Shown here piece after piece: positions 1 to 8,548 of a stretch of DNA of 64,000 nucleotides. Position 1 is the first letter of the stretch. Each line of letters opens with the position of its first letter. The notes under the pieces were generated by a model. It was given only the letters and a program-made list of their open reading frames with translations. It had not been told where the DNA came from and did not search any database. A program made the position numbers and the translations under genes. Where the stretch lies: positions 1-64,000 of the forward strand of contig CACMTN010000005.1 in the NCBI GenBank assembly GCA_902616615.1. Reading direction: 5' to 3'. Source of the DNA: an uncultured SAR116 cluster alpha proteobacterium (GTDB taxonomy: Bacteria; Pseudomonadota; Alphaproteobacteria; Puniceispirillales; Marisalimonadaceae).

Positions 1-369
1 TGCTACATTAACACCATCTCCCATAAGGTTAGCATCACCTTGTTTTACAACATCACCCATATTGATACCTATACGGTATTCTAGCTTAACATCTGTTGTA
101 TCTTTATCATTACGGGCTTTGATTTGCTTTTGGAATTCTACAGCTGTGTTAACAGCAGCAACAGCACTTGGAAACTCAGCAAATACAGAATCTCCTCCTG
201 TATTAAATATACGGCCTTTTTGTTTTTTTATAAGAGGTTCTATGATCTTATTACAGTCATTTAGACTAGCTAGAGTAGCATCTTCATCTTTTTCCATGTG
301 CTTGCTATAGCCAACAACGTCAGTGGCAAATATTACTGCTATCTTACGGTCTATGTCTGATGGACTCAT
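1..369 (-). CDS. Class III adenylate/guanylate cyclase, N-terminal part (runs off left edge)
   Basis: The reading frame is open from the ATG at 369 to the window edge, giving 123 residues of a class III nucleotide cyclase catalytic domain, which makes cAMP or cGMP from the NTP. The metal-binding Asp in AVIFATD (about residue 17) and the TGGDSVFAEF loop (Asp60) are present. The transition-state Asn is the last part seen (DGVN). By hand alignment it differs from the first 123 residues of the full-length cyclase at 60466-62319 at only about 16 positions, so the two are close paralogues on the same strand. The rest of the gene, probably a membrane segment and TPR region as in the paralogue, lies outside the window. 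Confidence 0.9.
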   Translation of the reverse strand, partial: MSPSDIDRKIAVIFATDVVGYSKHMEKDEDATLASLNDCNKIIEPLIKKQKGRIFNTGGDSVFAEFPSAVAAVNTAVEFQKQIKARNDKDTTDVKLEYRIGINMGDVVKQGDANLMGDGVNVA

Positions 370-544
370 ATGTTTATTTTAAGCATTAATGTGATGTTGT
401 TTCAATAGTGATTTTTGTATAAATTTTAATCATTTTTATAGAAAAGACTATTATTGTGTCACTACTCAGTTAACTTATAAAGCTTAGTTGATACCTTTGC
501 ATAAGTTTATATAAATAAGAGCCTAATTAACTAAGAGGGATATA

Positions 545-793
545 ATGTCTGTAAAGATTTCAGTTGTAGAAAAAAAAGTAGTTGAAACAATTAATCAGTA
601 TAATATTGACGAATATTACATAAATGAGAGTTATGGATCAATTGAAAGATTTAATCAAATAGTTACAGGAGAAAGTCCTAAAAAGGATGAGATACCTTTA
701 ATGGATTTTCTAAGCGAAATTAGACCAAATAATATTTTACATATGCAGCCAAAAGCTAGCGCAGATAACCCAAAAATTAAACACGGTTACTAA
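545..793 (+). CDS. Small protein of unknown function (82 aa)
   Basis: An 82-residue soluble protein starting MSVKISVVEKK, with an AAGAGGGA ribosome-binding site 4-5 bases before the ATG, which supports it being real. It is acidic to neutral, has no Cys, no membrane segment and no motif I recognise. It lies in the accessory patch between the cyclase gene and the integrase remnant, with about 170 bp of AT-rich sequence on either side. Family and function are unknown. Confidence 0.6.
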   Translation: MSVKISVVEKKVVETINQYNIDEYYINESYGSIERFNQIVTGESPKKDEIPLMDFLSEIRPNNILHMQPKASADNPKIKHGY

Positions 794-909
794 TATTTTA
801 TTTTGATTAATCTAATTATTACACCGCTATGACAAAACTTTAAGATGAGACTTTAGTATAACATTTAAATAATTAAATTGTTATTCAAATACGAACACTA
901 TGTTTATTA

Positions 910-945
910 AATGCTTTTTTTAAACTATAGATGTAAAAAAGCATT
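910..945. terminator. Inverted repeat, terminator-like hairpin
   Basis: An 11-base stem (AATGCTTTTTT at 910-920, its exact complement at 935-945) encloses a 14-base loop. T- and A-runs lie within the stem, so transcripts from either direction would form a hairpin with a U-rich side. It is 116 bp past the 82-aa gene and just past the end of the decayed minus-strand gene, so it could end transcription in both directions. The low GC content of the stem makes this uncertain. Confidence 0.4.
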
Positions 946-981
946 GCTCACTAGACATGTTTTTTGAAAAGTATAAGAGAA

Positions 982-1434
982 TTAATTTTTAAGATTATTG
1001 TAAACTTCCTTAAATAGTTTTATTAATTTATCTGTAGCCCATATCCTAGATACACGAGGTGCATATTAGGCACTTCCCTCGCATACTCATTTAAAACCAT
1101 TAAAGCCTAACTCTCTTAAAATGAGTACAATCTTAATCGTGGTAACTTTGATGTTAAGCTCATTATACCTGTTCTTGCCTTTATTAAATATATTTCCATT
1201 ACTATAAGCACCTTCATTCATGTAAACTGCAATATTTAAGTTAGGGTCATCATTCCAGGCAACATACAAATCAAGCAGTACTAACTTTAAATGCTTCTTT
1301 TGAATGGAGTGATTAGCTGAATTATTCTTGAAATATTTATTATAAATGGAATCTACGAAGGAGTTAACTTCAGGGTGGTTTGACCACCTGTGTACATCTA
1401 AAAGCCTTGAGTGGTTGTAGTCTCTATCTTCCAT
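982..1434 (-). pseudogene. Decayed gene of a phage/plasmid-type family, two in-frame stops
   Basis: The first 115 codons (1434 down to 1087) form an intact reading frame beginning MEDRDYNHSRLLDVHRW, ending in TGA at 1087-1089. Reading on in the same frame passes a TAA at 1066-1068, then gives SRIWATDKLIKLF and a further short stretch before a TAA at 982-984. The post-stop peptide reads like a natural continuation of the same protein, so the gene seems broken by two nonsense changes with no frameshift. The VHRW...KKHLKLVLLDLYVAW pattern reminds me of hypothetical proteins found with integrases in marine alphaproteobacteria, but I cannot name a function. A 115-aa product might still be made. 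Confidence 0.6.
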
Positions 1435-1620
1435 AATTTTTAATTTTTGATATTCTGAATAAATTGAAATTTGATTAAAGGGGTTAATTCAGTTATTCTT
1501 AAATGGAAGAAACAATCTGTTTTCTTTTGGATTTTTATTGTTATTTAACAACTTTAAGTTTTTTTAATTTTTACAGAAATAATAAATATTAGATACTTTT
1601 GAAAATTAATTTATAGATAT

Positions 1621-2019
1621 ATGTTACAACTTAGAATATTACACCAAGTTTTTAAATTTTTAGTCTTTAAAATTTTTTTTTTATTAATATTATCATGCGA
1701 TTCTGCAGAAAATTCATCAAACACCACTATAAGCGTAAGCAAATATTCCGAATATGATTGTCAGGATGATAAATTTAGGGTTATTAAGGAAACACCAAAA
1801 ATTCCTTATTTGAAAGTTAGCATATGGTACACAAGAAAACAATTTCATGAAGCTTATTATGATTATAATATCGAATCATACAAAAAAAAGTTATCTAAAG
1901 AAGACTTCCTTAAAATAACTCCTAAAGTATTAAAGAAAAGTAATTTAATCTTAAATGAGTTGATTAAAGGGGTTGATTGTGAAAAATTAAAATATCTATC
2001 AAAAATGCTTAATCATTAA
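1621..2019 (+). CDS. Putative small lipoprotein of unknown function
   Basis: A 132-residue protein with a hydrophobic N-terminus (about residues 10-25) ending LLILSC, which resembles a lipobox with Cys26 as the possible lipid-attachment residue. The rest is charged and Lys-rich with two more Cys. No Shine-Dalgarno sequence is obvious before the ATG, and the upstream 180 bp are very AT-rich, so the start is uncertain. No recognised family. It lies in the accessory patch bounded by the tRNA-Val integrase scar. Confidence 0.45.
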   Translation: MLQLRILHQVFKFLVFKIFFLLILSCDSAENSSNTTISVSKYSEYDCQDDKFRVIKETPKIPYLKVSIWYTRKQFHEAYYDYNIESYKKKLSKEDFLKITPKVLKKSNLILNELIKGVDCEKLKYLSKMLNH

Positions 2020-2146
2020 TTTCCTACATTGAGTATGATTAAATTTTTAAATATTTTTTATCATTTATATTCATGCAAGTAATACCATTCATGATTATAG
2101 TTTTGCTAATAATGATTTATGTGCATTAAAGATATAAATTTAGAGT

Positions 2147-2455
2147 TTAATGAATTACTTCACAACGAAATCTATGCAAATAATCCCCTTTTGCAATACC
2201 TAATTCTTTTGTAACTTCGTCTAGTATAACAAATTTAATATTATCTTTTATTTCGCACCTAATGGAGTCATACATTATACTTGAACAATTAAATATCCAA
2301 ACACCATTTATTCTTGTATATAATGTTTTTTTTCCAGTTTCAGAAAAATTATCAGAGACTTTCCAATAACTATCACCACACTTATAAATAGTATCCTTTG
2401 CTATTGCTACTGAGCTAATAAACATCATTGTTAGTGTTGTAATTAATATTCTCAT
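2147..2455 (-). CDS. Small secreted protein of unknown function
   Basis: The frame is open from 2467, but I prefer the ATG at 2455 because GAGG lies 6 bases before it, while the upstream ATG has no ribosome-binding site. This gives 102 residues starting MRILITTL, with a Sec signal peptide of about 18-20 residues ending VAIA before KDTIYKCGD. The mature part of about 80 residues has four Cys, which fits an exported disulfide-bonded protein. It begins where the integrase remnant breaks off, so it may have been brought next to the tRNA by the event that cut the integrase. No family recognised. Confidence 0.55.
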   Translation of the reverse strand: MRILITTLTMMFISSVAIAKDTIYKCGDSYWKVSDNFSETGKKTLYTRINGVWIFNCSSIMYDSIRCEIKDNIKFVILDEVTKELGIAKGDYLHRFRCEVIH

Positions 2456-2475
2456 AAGCATCCTCATATGTCATT

Positions 2476-2855
2476 ACTAACAAAACTACCTTAGCAAAGC
2501 TTGATGGCTTTATATTAGCCAACCTTTCATCTCTGTAGTTGGTAATATCAATGGGTTGTAATGTATCAAGTGGTATGAGCATCCATGGGTTACGTGCTAA
2601 TGTTTCAATAATGATTTTCTCATTATGGGATGATTTTTTAAGAGGCGTAACCTTCTGTTTATACTGAAGAATTATCTCTTTGAAATTCTTGGGTCAATAT
2701 AGTTCCCCAAGCTTTAATTTACTTTCCAACTCTAGTTCTTTTTGCCCAGCCCATCTCCTTGCATGGTCTAAAATAATAAGAGTTGCTATAGTTGAAAGAC
2801 CTTTGATACACACCTGAACCTGGTATTTATTATTACGTTTTCTTATGGTAGCCAT
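2476..2855 (-). pseudogene. Tyrosine integrase remnant (N-terminal half)
   Basis: From the ATG at 2855 the minus strand reads MATIRKRNNKYQVQV, then a stretch with RRWAGQKELELE, then a TGA at 2694-2696. The same frame continues with YKQKVTPLKK, NEKIIIETLARNPW and PIDITNYRDERL, and loses similarity near 2476. These are hallmarks of the arm-binding and core-binding domains of phage/island tyrosine recombinases. The catalytic domain (R-H-R-Y) is missing, so the gene is dead: one nonsense codon plus loss of the 3' half. It lies 79 bp beyond the 3' end of tRNA-Val and points away from it, the usual arrangement for an island integrase at its attachment tRNA. Confidence 0.8.
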
Positions 2856-2866
2856 ATATAACTTCA

Positions 2867-2886
2867 CTGTGACACATGAGTGACAG
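2867..2886. repeat. Repeated GTGACA motif between tRNA-Val and integrase remnant
   Basis: Two copies of GTGACA 11 bp apart form a 20-base imperfect palindrome (16 of 20 positions symmetric) directly before the integrase start. Position suggests arm-type integrase or excisionase binding sites, or an operator of the integrase promoter. This is inferred from place and symmetry only. Confidence 0.35.
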
Positions 2887-2933
2887 CCATTAAGTATATA
2901 TATGATGAATTACTGCTAAGTCCTTGAAATTTA

Positions 2934-3008
2934 TGGTGGGACTAACTGGGATTGAACCAGTGACCCCTTCGATGTCAACGAAGTGCTCTCCCGCTGAGCT
3001 ATAGTCCC
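2934..3008 (-). tRNA. tRNA-Val (anticodon GAC)
   Basis: Read on the minus strand, the 75-nt gene begins GGGACTATAGCTCAGC and ends TAGTCCC-A-CCA. The 7-bp acceptor stem pairs fully, the D arm and the TTCAATC T-loop are present, and the anticodon loop TTGACAT gives GAC. The CCA end is encoded. Its 3' half would be the attachment site for the element whose integrase remnant lies downstream. I found no second copy of the 3' end within 1-2933, so the far boundary of the element must be outside the window or lost. Confidence 0.95.
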
Positions 3009-3074
3009 ATTTTATAATAAAAAATATTGTGTTATAGTTGTATTATAATAGCAATTAAAAAAAGTAAATTATTA

Positions 3075-3446
3075 ATGAAAAAAATTGTTCTAAAATTTAA
3101 AGACAAAAACTTAGTTTTAAACTTAAGAGACACACCAACAGCTAATATGATTTATGACGCATTACCTTTAACTTCAACAGTTAAAAAATGGGGGGAAGAG
3201 ATTTATTTTGAGACCCCTGTTAATATTGAACTAGAGGATAATGCTAGGGCAGTAATTGAGTTTGGAGAAATAGCTTTTTGGAATGGAGGGTCAGCAATTG
3301 CTATTGGTTATGGCAAAACTCCAGTTTCAAAGGATAATGAAATTAGATTAATTGCACCTTGTAATATTTGGGCAGATAGTAATTTTGAAAAAAGTTATAT
3401 TGAAAAAATTAAAGAAAATGAAATTGTAAAATTGGAAAAACTTTAA
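3075..3446 (+). CDS. Cyclophilin-like fold protein (PF04126/DUF3830-type)
   Basis: A 123-residue protein from the ATG at 3075 (MKKIVLKF). The frame is open from 3027, but those 16 residues fall between the tRNA and the conserved start and do not fit the family. It has the pattern PTANMIYDALPL, then WGEEIYFETPV, then the FWNGGSAIAIGYGKTP block seen in small cyclophilin-like proteins of the MTH1743 type. Members of these families often sit near amidase or transport genes and their role is unclear. The stop overlaps that of the convergent thioesterase gene by sharing one TTAA. Confidence 0.75.
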   Translation: MKKIVLKFKDKNLVLNLRDTPTANMIYDALPLTSTVKKWGEEIYFETPVNIELEDNARAVIEFGEIAFWNGGSAIAIGYGKTPVSKDNEIRLIAPCNIWADSNFEKSYIEKIKENEIVKLEKL

Positions 3447-3886
3447 TTATTTATATTAACGTAAATTGTATCTAATTTTTTTTTAAATTCATAACCTAAA
3501 GTTACTGGTTTATTGCTAACTCTATCGACATACACATGAATGAAAAATCCATCTGCAGATGCCAAATCATTATTTGGTTTAAATAAACCAACTTCATATC
3601 TAACAGAACTATTACCAATTTTTGTAACTCTTATTCCTGCATCAATATCTTCTGGATATTCAAAAGAGGAAAAGTAATTACATCCTGATTGAACTATAAG
3701 ACCAATATTATTCCCATTTTTAATATCTATTAAATTGTACTTTATTAACCATTTGTTAACTGCGGTATCAAATAATTCATAATAAATAACATTATTTAAG
3801 TGACCATAAATATCATTGTCATTCCACCTAGTGCCCATTTTAGAAAAATAATTATAATCACTTCGATTTGTAGGATTTTGTCGCAA
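3443..3886 (-). CDS. Acyl-CoA thioesterase, 4HBT hot-dog family
   Basis: A 147-residue single hot-dog protein. The signature TRWNDNDIYGHLNNVIYYELFD near residues 18-39 holds the catalytic Asp typical of YbgC/FadM-like thioesterases, which hydrolyse acyl-CoA to free acid and CoA. The length matches the family. The gene follows the aminotransferase on the same strand with one base between them, so the two are probably cotranscribed. Substrate cannot be told from sequence. Confidence 0.85.
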   Translation of the reverse strand: MRQNPTNRSDYNYFSKMGTRWNDNDIYGHLNNVIYYELFDTAVNKWLIKYNLIDIKNGNNIGLIVQSGCNYFSSFEYPEDIDAGIRVTKIGNSSVRYEVGLFKPNNDLASADGFFIHVYVDRVSNKPVTLGYEFKKKLDTIYVNINN

Positions 3887-3887
3887 A

Positions 3888-5105
3888 TTAACTTTTCCTA
3901 TTGTTAAATTCTTTTAGCATGCAAATTTTAGATGCTATAAAATCTATTCTATTTTCTGGCAAAGAAGCTATATTTATACGTCCATCAGGCATTAAGTATA
4001 TTCCATTTTCTTTTCTTAATGTCATTATTCCTTCTTCAGAAATAGGCAAAAGTGAAAACATACCATTTTGAACATTTAAAAAGCTAAAGTAATCTGTCTG
4101 AAATTTGTTTTGTAAACTTTTTGAAAACTTTTCTCTTAGAGAAACTATTCTTTTTTGCATTCTACTAATTTCTAAAAGCCATTCATTTTTTAAAATATTA
4201 TCATCAAGTAAAATATTTATTATTTCAGCAGCATGGTCTGGTGGATGAAAATAAAGCTCACGAGCAATTTCACTTAACATTGTTTCCAAAGCATCACTCT
4301 TTACTTGATTGGAGTCAGTAATAACTGCAATCAGTCCACAACGGTCTCTGTAAACACCAAAAGTTTTACTTGATGAAATAGTTATTATTAGTTCAGGTAC
4401 AATTTTAACTAATTTTCTAATACCTAGTACATCTTCATCAATGCCTTTGCCTAAACCTTGGTAAACCAAATCTATAAAAGGAACAATTCCATTTTTTTTG
4501 CATATTTTAGCAACTTCTCCCCATTGATTAGTATTCAAGTCAGCTCCAGTTGGATTATGACAACATCCATGTAATAATAATGCATCACCCGACTTTAATT
4601 TCTTTAAATCTAAAATCATATCTTCAAAATTTAAGAAATTGTTTATGTTATCGTAATACTTATGTTTTGTGATTTCTAGACCAGATTTATGAAACATAAA
4701 AGTTTGTTGTCCCCATGTCGGATTGGGGATTGATATTAGTTTATTTTTTAATTTACTTTTTATAAGTTCTCCTGCAATTCTTAAACCAGAGCCTGCTCCA
4801 GGAATTTGTATTGCGCCAATTTTGTTGTTTCTTTCATTAATAATATCTTTTCCTAAAACTAATTTTAAAATATTTTTACAGTATTCAGAGTTTCCAGCAG
4901 GCGTTTTATATGATTTAGAAACTTCAGTTTGTAACAATAAAGTTTCAGCTTTTTTTACTGCTTTAAAGACAGGTGCCTCACCTTTTTCATCTCTATATAT
5001 ACCTATTCCTAAGTCAATTTTAGAAGTTCTCTTATCACTTTCTAATTCTTTAAACATAAGTCTTGTTGCATCAAGTGCTGGTGATTGAATGTCAAAATAC
5101 CTCAT
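3888..5105 (-). CDS. Aspartate/aromatic amino acid aminotransferase, class I PLP enzyme
   Basis: A 405-residue AspC/TyrB-type transaminase. Seen are the N-terminal DLGIGIYRDEKG, the substrate/PLP region NPTWGQQ, the HGCCHNPTGADL block with the PLP-contacting Asn, and the Schiff-base Lys in SSSKTFGVYRDRCG near residue 250, followed by the Arg that binds the distal carboxylate. It moves an amino group between aspartate or aromatic amino acids and 2-oxoglutarate in the cytosol. Start at the ATG at 5105 agrees with the family start (the FxxxxxxxxDAIF-type opening). Which of AspC or TyrB it serves as cannot be settled. Confidence 0.9.
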   Translation of the reverse strand: MRYFDIQSPALDATRLMFKELESDKRTSKIDLGIGIYRDEKGEAPVFKAVKKAETLLLQTEVSKSYKTPAGNSEYCKNILKLVLGKDIINERNNKIGAIQIPGAGSGLRIAGELIKSKLKNKLISIPNPTWGQQTFMFHKSGLEITKHKYYDNINNFLNFEDMILDLKKLKSGDALLLHGCCHNPTGADLNTNQWGEVAKICKKNGIVPFIDLVYQGLGKGIDEDVLGIRKLVKIVPELIITISSSKTFGVYRDRCGLIAVITDSNQVKSDALETMLSEIARELYFHPPDHAAEIINILLDDNILKNEWLLEISRMQKRIVSLREKFSKSLQNKFQTDYFSFLNVQNGMFSLLPISEEGIMTLRKENGIYLMPDGRINIASLPENRIDFIASKICMLKEFNNRKS

Positions 5106-5194
5106 AGAAAATCTTTCAATAAAAATTTTAAATGCATATAATTTAGTACACTTTTGAGTTTGAACTAATAAACGAAATAAACTATAGAAATTAT

Positions 5195-6022
5195 ATGATA
5201 GCTTACAATATTAGAAACGACCCCAAAAATCCAGTTTTAATAACGGTGCCCCATGCAGGAAGTTTTTACCCAGAACTTTTTAAAAAATATATAAAATTAG
5301 ATTTAGATAAAATAAGAAAAATTGAAGATTATCAATCTGATAAAATTTTAAAATTAATAAAAAAAGAAAATGTAGATTTTTTAATTGCAAAATGTTCTAG
5401 AGCTGTAGTGGATTTAAATAGATCTAGAAAATCAATAGATAATGATATGTTTAATGGAATTGCGCTTATTGGCCAACCAGATGAAAAAAAAATGCTTTCA
5501 TATGGATTAGGTGTTTTTCCTAAAATTATTTCTAATAAATTAATTTTTAAAACAAAGTTATCAATTTCATATTCAAAAATAATGCTTCAAGAATATTATG
5601 ATCCCTTTCATAAATCTTTATCAAAGCAATTAAAGCTGTTATTAAAAAAATTTGGTTTTTGTTATCATTTTGATCTTCACACTATGCCCTCTAGAGCTTT
5701 AAAACATTTTAAAATTAAACCAGATATTGTTTTAGGAAATAATTTTGGTAAAAGCTCATCTAAAAATCTAATTTATAATATTAAAGACCGTTTTGAGAAA
5801 TTTGGTCTTAAGGTTGAAATTAACAACCCATACGCGGGTGGTTATATAACTAGGCATTATGGCAATCCATTAGTTGGCATTGAAACAATTCAAATAGAAA
5901 TTAATAGATCATTATATATGGACGAAACAAATCTTAAAATACATAAGATTGATAATCTACAAAAAATATTTTCAGAAATTTTTAATAATTTTGGATACTT
6001 TCAAAGAGATGCGGCTGAATAA
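5195..6022 (+). CDS. N-formylglutamate amidohydrolase family protein
   Basis: A 275-residue member of the PF05013 family (HutG/FGase type), which cleaves N-formylglutamate to formate and glutamate, usually at the end of histidine breakdown. The opening VPHAGSFYP and the FDLHTMPSRA block carry the likely metal-binding His and Asp residues, and TRHYGNP with the ETIQIEINRSLYMDE C-terminal block are typical. No other hut genes are nearby, so the substrate may be a different N-acyl amino acid. It is divergent from the aminotransferase gene and ends 1 base before mnmC. Confidence 0.85.
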   Translation: MIAYNIRNDPKNPVLITVPHAGSFYPELFKKYIKLDLDKIRKIEDYQSDKILKLIKKENVDFLIAKCSRAVVDLNRSRKSIDNDMFNGIALIGQPDEKKMLSYGLGVFPKIISNKLIFKTKLSISYSKIMLQEYYDPFHKSLSKQLKLLLKKFGFCYHFDLHTMPSRALKHFKIKPDIVLGNNFGKSSSKNLIYNIKDRFEKFGLKVEINNPYAGGYITRHYGNPLVGIETIQIEINRSLYMDETNLKIHKIDNLQKIFSEIFNNFGYFQRDAAE

Positions 6023-6023
6023 A

Positions 6024-7832
6024 TTAGAAAAGTCTATTTACTCCTAATAAACGCTTCATGTTAGAATTAATTACAAGAGGTTCATTTAAAAGACTTTTAA
6101 TTAAAAATTCAGCATATAAAGGAGCATAAACAAACCCCCAAGATCCCATACCCCCTAATAAATATTCGTTTTTCGTATTTTTGTTTGTTACAGTCCCCAA
6201 ACTACAGAAAAATGGCATTCTATCTTTTGTGCTTGCTCTTACACTTACTCTATATTTTGTTTCACTGTTAAAATCTTTAATTATTTTTTTTAAAAATTCT
6301 GGAATAGAATTTAAATTATTAATTTGATCTATTTCTTTATAATTTTTATTATCATTTCTGTTAAATGAAGATCCTATTTGATAAAAACCTCCAAATGCTT
6401 GTGAGAAATGATGACCATAACTAAAATTTAATTTTAAATTTTTATATGCTTTATTTTCTTTTAAATAAGTTACTTGTCCAGAAATTGAATTGATAGGGAT
6501 ATTGTTACTTAGATTTTTCATCTCATAACCATTTGCCCAAATGACAGTTTTAGCTTTTAAACTATTACCTTTATCGTCAATTAATAGTTTAAAATGGTCT
6601 TTAGTATTGATAACTTTTTTTACATCAAAATTTGCTACAAATTTAACATCTTTTATTAAATTTTTTATAAATTTTTTATTATCTAATATTCCTGATGATT
6701 TCATATATACATAATTTATATTTTCAAGAAACATAGCATTGTCTACTTTATTGGAAATCAAATCTAGTGGCCAATTATTTTGTAAAAGTTTTAAATATTT
6801 AATCGAATCTCTTTTCCTAGAAGGTAATAGAATAAGCCCATCGGAGGAAGGAATTGAATTTAGGTTTTTGGCAAGATTTCTTGAATAAGTGAAAGCCTCC
6901 AAAGATAGTAATCCATAAGGGGAATTATCCAATGTTAATTTTGGCATTTGAAGTGCCAACTTATTTCCACTTGCTCCACTTGCATATTTAGAAGATTTAT
7001 CTACTAGAAAACATTCTATATTTCTTTTTCTTAATGAATAAGCAAGTGAAGCCCCTGAAATACCAGATCCTATTATTGCTACAGGTCCTATATGATTATT
7101 ATAACTTGATGCTTTATTAATTTCACTTGATAAAGTTTTTTTAATTCCCATTAATCTTTCTTTTTTGTTACCAAAACCGACTACTTTTGACACAGAAAAT
7201 CCAGAATTAGACAATCCTCTTCTAACATGCCCTGCAGCTGTAAATGTACTAAATGTTCCTTGAAAATTAGTAGTAAAATAAATTTGCTCAAAAAGTTTTG
7301 AATTCCAAGCAGAGATATTTTTTTGGGGAGCAAAACCATCTAAAAACCATGCATCTGCCTTAAAATTGAAATTTTTAAGACTGTTGAAGTCGTCGTAAAT
7401 TAAAATTAATTCAACATTTTCTGACTCAAAAAATAATCTATGTATAGATTGATATATGCTTGGTAATTTTTTTATTAATTGACTAGAAAGTGTTTTTAAA
7501 CCTTTTACGCACTTATAAACTTGTTTTAACTCAATTTTTGTTAATGGAGCACTCTCAAAGCTTATAAAAATTAATTTAGCATCTGGTTTTTTAGTTTTTT
7601 TCCAAAGTTTCAAAGTTAGTAGAAAACTCAAACCTGTGCCAAAGCCTAGCTCTGAAATAATGAATTTATTAGACTTTTTAAAACGACAAGCTAAATTACT
7701 TCCTTTAAGAAAATTATGTTGGGTTTCTTTTATTCCATGGTGTTTATCAAAATAAATATCTTTATATAAACCTGAATAAACACCCAATTGAGGAGATATT
7801 AAAAGTTTTGATTTTTTTAAATTATTTTTCAT
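6024..7832 (-). CDS. mnmC: MnmC: bifunctional tRNA mnm5s2U34 methyltransferase/FAD oxidoreductase
   Basis: A 602-residue two-domain enzyme that finishes the mnm5 modification of the wobble uridine in several tRNAs. The N-terminal SAM methyltransferase domain (about 1-240) has ELGFGTGLSF at 61-70 and WFLDGFAPQK at 162-171. The C-terminal FAD domain starts near 250 with VAIIGSGISGASL and contains SGASGNKLALQMP and a late GGMGSWG motif. Domain order and length fit E. coli MnmC. The FAD half removes the carboxymethyl group and the N-terminal half then methylates the amine. It stands alone between convergent and divergent neighbours. Confidence 0.93.
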   Translation of the reverse strand: MKNNLKKSKLLISPQLGVYSGLYKDIYFDKHHGIKETQHNFLKGSNLACRFKKSNKFIISELGFGTGLSFLLTLKLWKKTKKPDAKLIFISFESAPLTKIELKQVYKCVKGLKTLSSQLIKKLPSIYQSIHRLFFESENVELILIYDDFNSLKNFNFKADAWFLDGFAPQKNISAWNSKLFEQIYFTTNFQGTFSTFTAAGHVRRGLSNSGFSVSKVVGFGNKKERLMGIKKTLSSEINKASSYNNHIGPVAIIGSGISGASLAYSLRKRNIECFLVDKSSKYASGASGNKLALQMPKLTLDNSPYGLLSLEAFTYSRNLAKNLNSIPSSDGLILLPSRKRDSIKYLKLLQNNWPLDLISNKVDNAMFLENINYVYMKSSGILDNKKFIKNLIKDVKFVANFDVKKVINTKDHFKLLIDDKGNSLKAKTVIWANGYEMKNLSNNIPINSISGQVTYLKENKAYKNLKLNFSYGHHFSQAFGGFYQIGSSFNRNDNKNYKEIDQINNLNSIPEFLKKIIKDFNSETKYRVSVRASTKDRMPFFCSLGTVTNKNTKNEYLLGGMGSWGFVYAPLYAEFLIKSLLNEPLVINSNMKRLLGVNRLF

Positions 7833-7905
7833 TTTATATCTTTAACAATTTATTGAAATTTACTAAAATTATTAATTAAAACCAGTCTTTATTGAGATTT
7901 TTATA

Positions 7906-8331
7906 ATGTTTTGGAAAACTAAGTCATTAAAAGATATGACCACTAATGAATGGGAAGCATTGTGTGATAGATGTGGTAAATGTTGTGTAGTGAAATTGGA
8001 AGATTATGACACACAAGAAATATATTATACAAATGTATCATGCAAGCTTTTGTGCGAAAAAACTGCCTTGTGTAAAGATTACATTAACAGAAAGACTTTT
8101 GTTCCAGACTGTAAAATTTTATCTCCTAAAAACTTAAAAAACCTTAAATGGATGCCAGAAACATGTGCTTATAAAATAATAGACCAAGGTGATCAATTAC
8201 CTAAATGGCATCCGCTAGTGTGTGGAAATAATGAAGAAATTGTAAAAAGTGGTAATAGTGTAAAAAACAGGGTAACAAGTGAACTTAAAGTTAAAACAAA
8301 AAATTTGCCAAATCATATCTATAATTGGTAA
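7906..8331 (+). CDS. ycgN: YcgN/UPF0260 family cysteine-cluster protein
   Basis: A 141-residue protein with the characteristic Cys pattern CDRCGKCCVVKLED near residues 20-33, then NVSCKLLCEKTALCKDY and a PDC, matching the YcgN family, which belongs to the Fe-S/zinc cysteine-cluster (CxxCxxC) proteins. Its biochemical role is not known. Length is typical. It begins the run 7906-11829, with 17 bp to the next gene, so it may be cotranscribed with the lipid-modification genes. Confidence 0.88.
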   Translation: MFWKTKSLKDMTTNEWEALCDRCGKCCVVKLEDYDTQEIYYTNVSCKLLCEKTALCKDYINRKTFVPDCKILSPKNLKNLKWMPETCAYKIIDQGDQLPKWHPLVCGNNEEIVKSGNSVKNRVTSELKVKTKNLPNHIYNW

Positions 8332-8348
8332 TTATTTAAGGAAAAAAC

Positions 8349-8531
8349 ATGTCTAGAAATATGTGGATATTAGCGGTATTGATATCAGTATTAGTAATTG
8401 CATCAATTTATAGAGAACAATCAGGTATGAAAATGCCTGACCATTTAAATTGTAAAGAATCGATGTTTGAACAAATGTTTACAGATAAATGCACTCCTAG
8501 AACTGGATTGAAGAAATTAAAACAAAATTAA
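8349..8531 (+). CDS. Small single-pass membrane protein (60 aa)
   Basis: A 60-residue protein with one hydrophobic segment (about residues 5-20, WILAVLISVLVIASIY) and a charged tail holding two Cys. AAGGAAAAA precedes the ATG at a good distance. Its 17-bp spacing on both sides places it inside the ycgN to cfa operon. Unknown function. The pair of Cys and the membrane anchor might suit an envelope role, which is a guess from layout only. Confidence 0.65.
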   Translation: MSRNMWILAVLISVLVIASIYREQSGMKMPDHLNCKESMFEQMFTDKCTPRTGLKKLKQN

Positions 8532-8548
8532 AATAGAGTCCGAAATAA

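Noticed and set aside
62..310. A plus-strand open frame opposite the cyclase gene, with a counterpart at 61907-62260 of nearly the same sequence
   Set aside because: Both are shadows opposite two closely related cyclase genes. Their likeness follows from the duplication of the real gene.
1471..1974. A 15-base direct repeat at 1471-1485 and 1960-1974
   Set aside because: In AT-rich sequence of this size several 15-base matches are expected by chance. There is no element structure around them.
2020..2146. Possible coding scraps between the putative lipoprotein and the small secreted protein
   Set aside because: Only about 20 codons can be read without a start, too little to support a gene or pseudogene.
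4723..5088. A 121-codon plus-strand frame opposite the aminotransferase gene
   Set aside because: Shadow frame of a well-supported gene.
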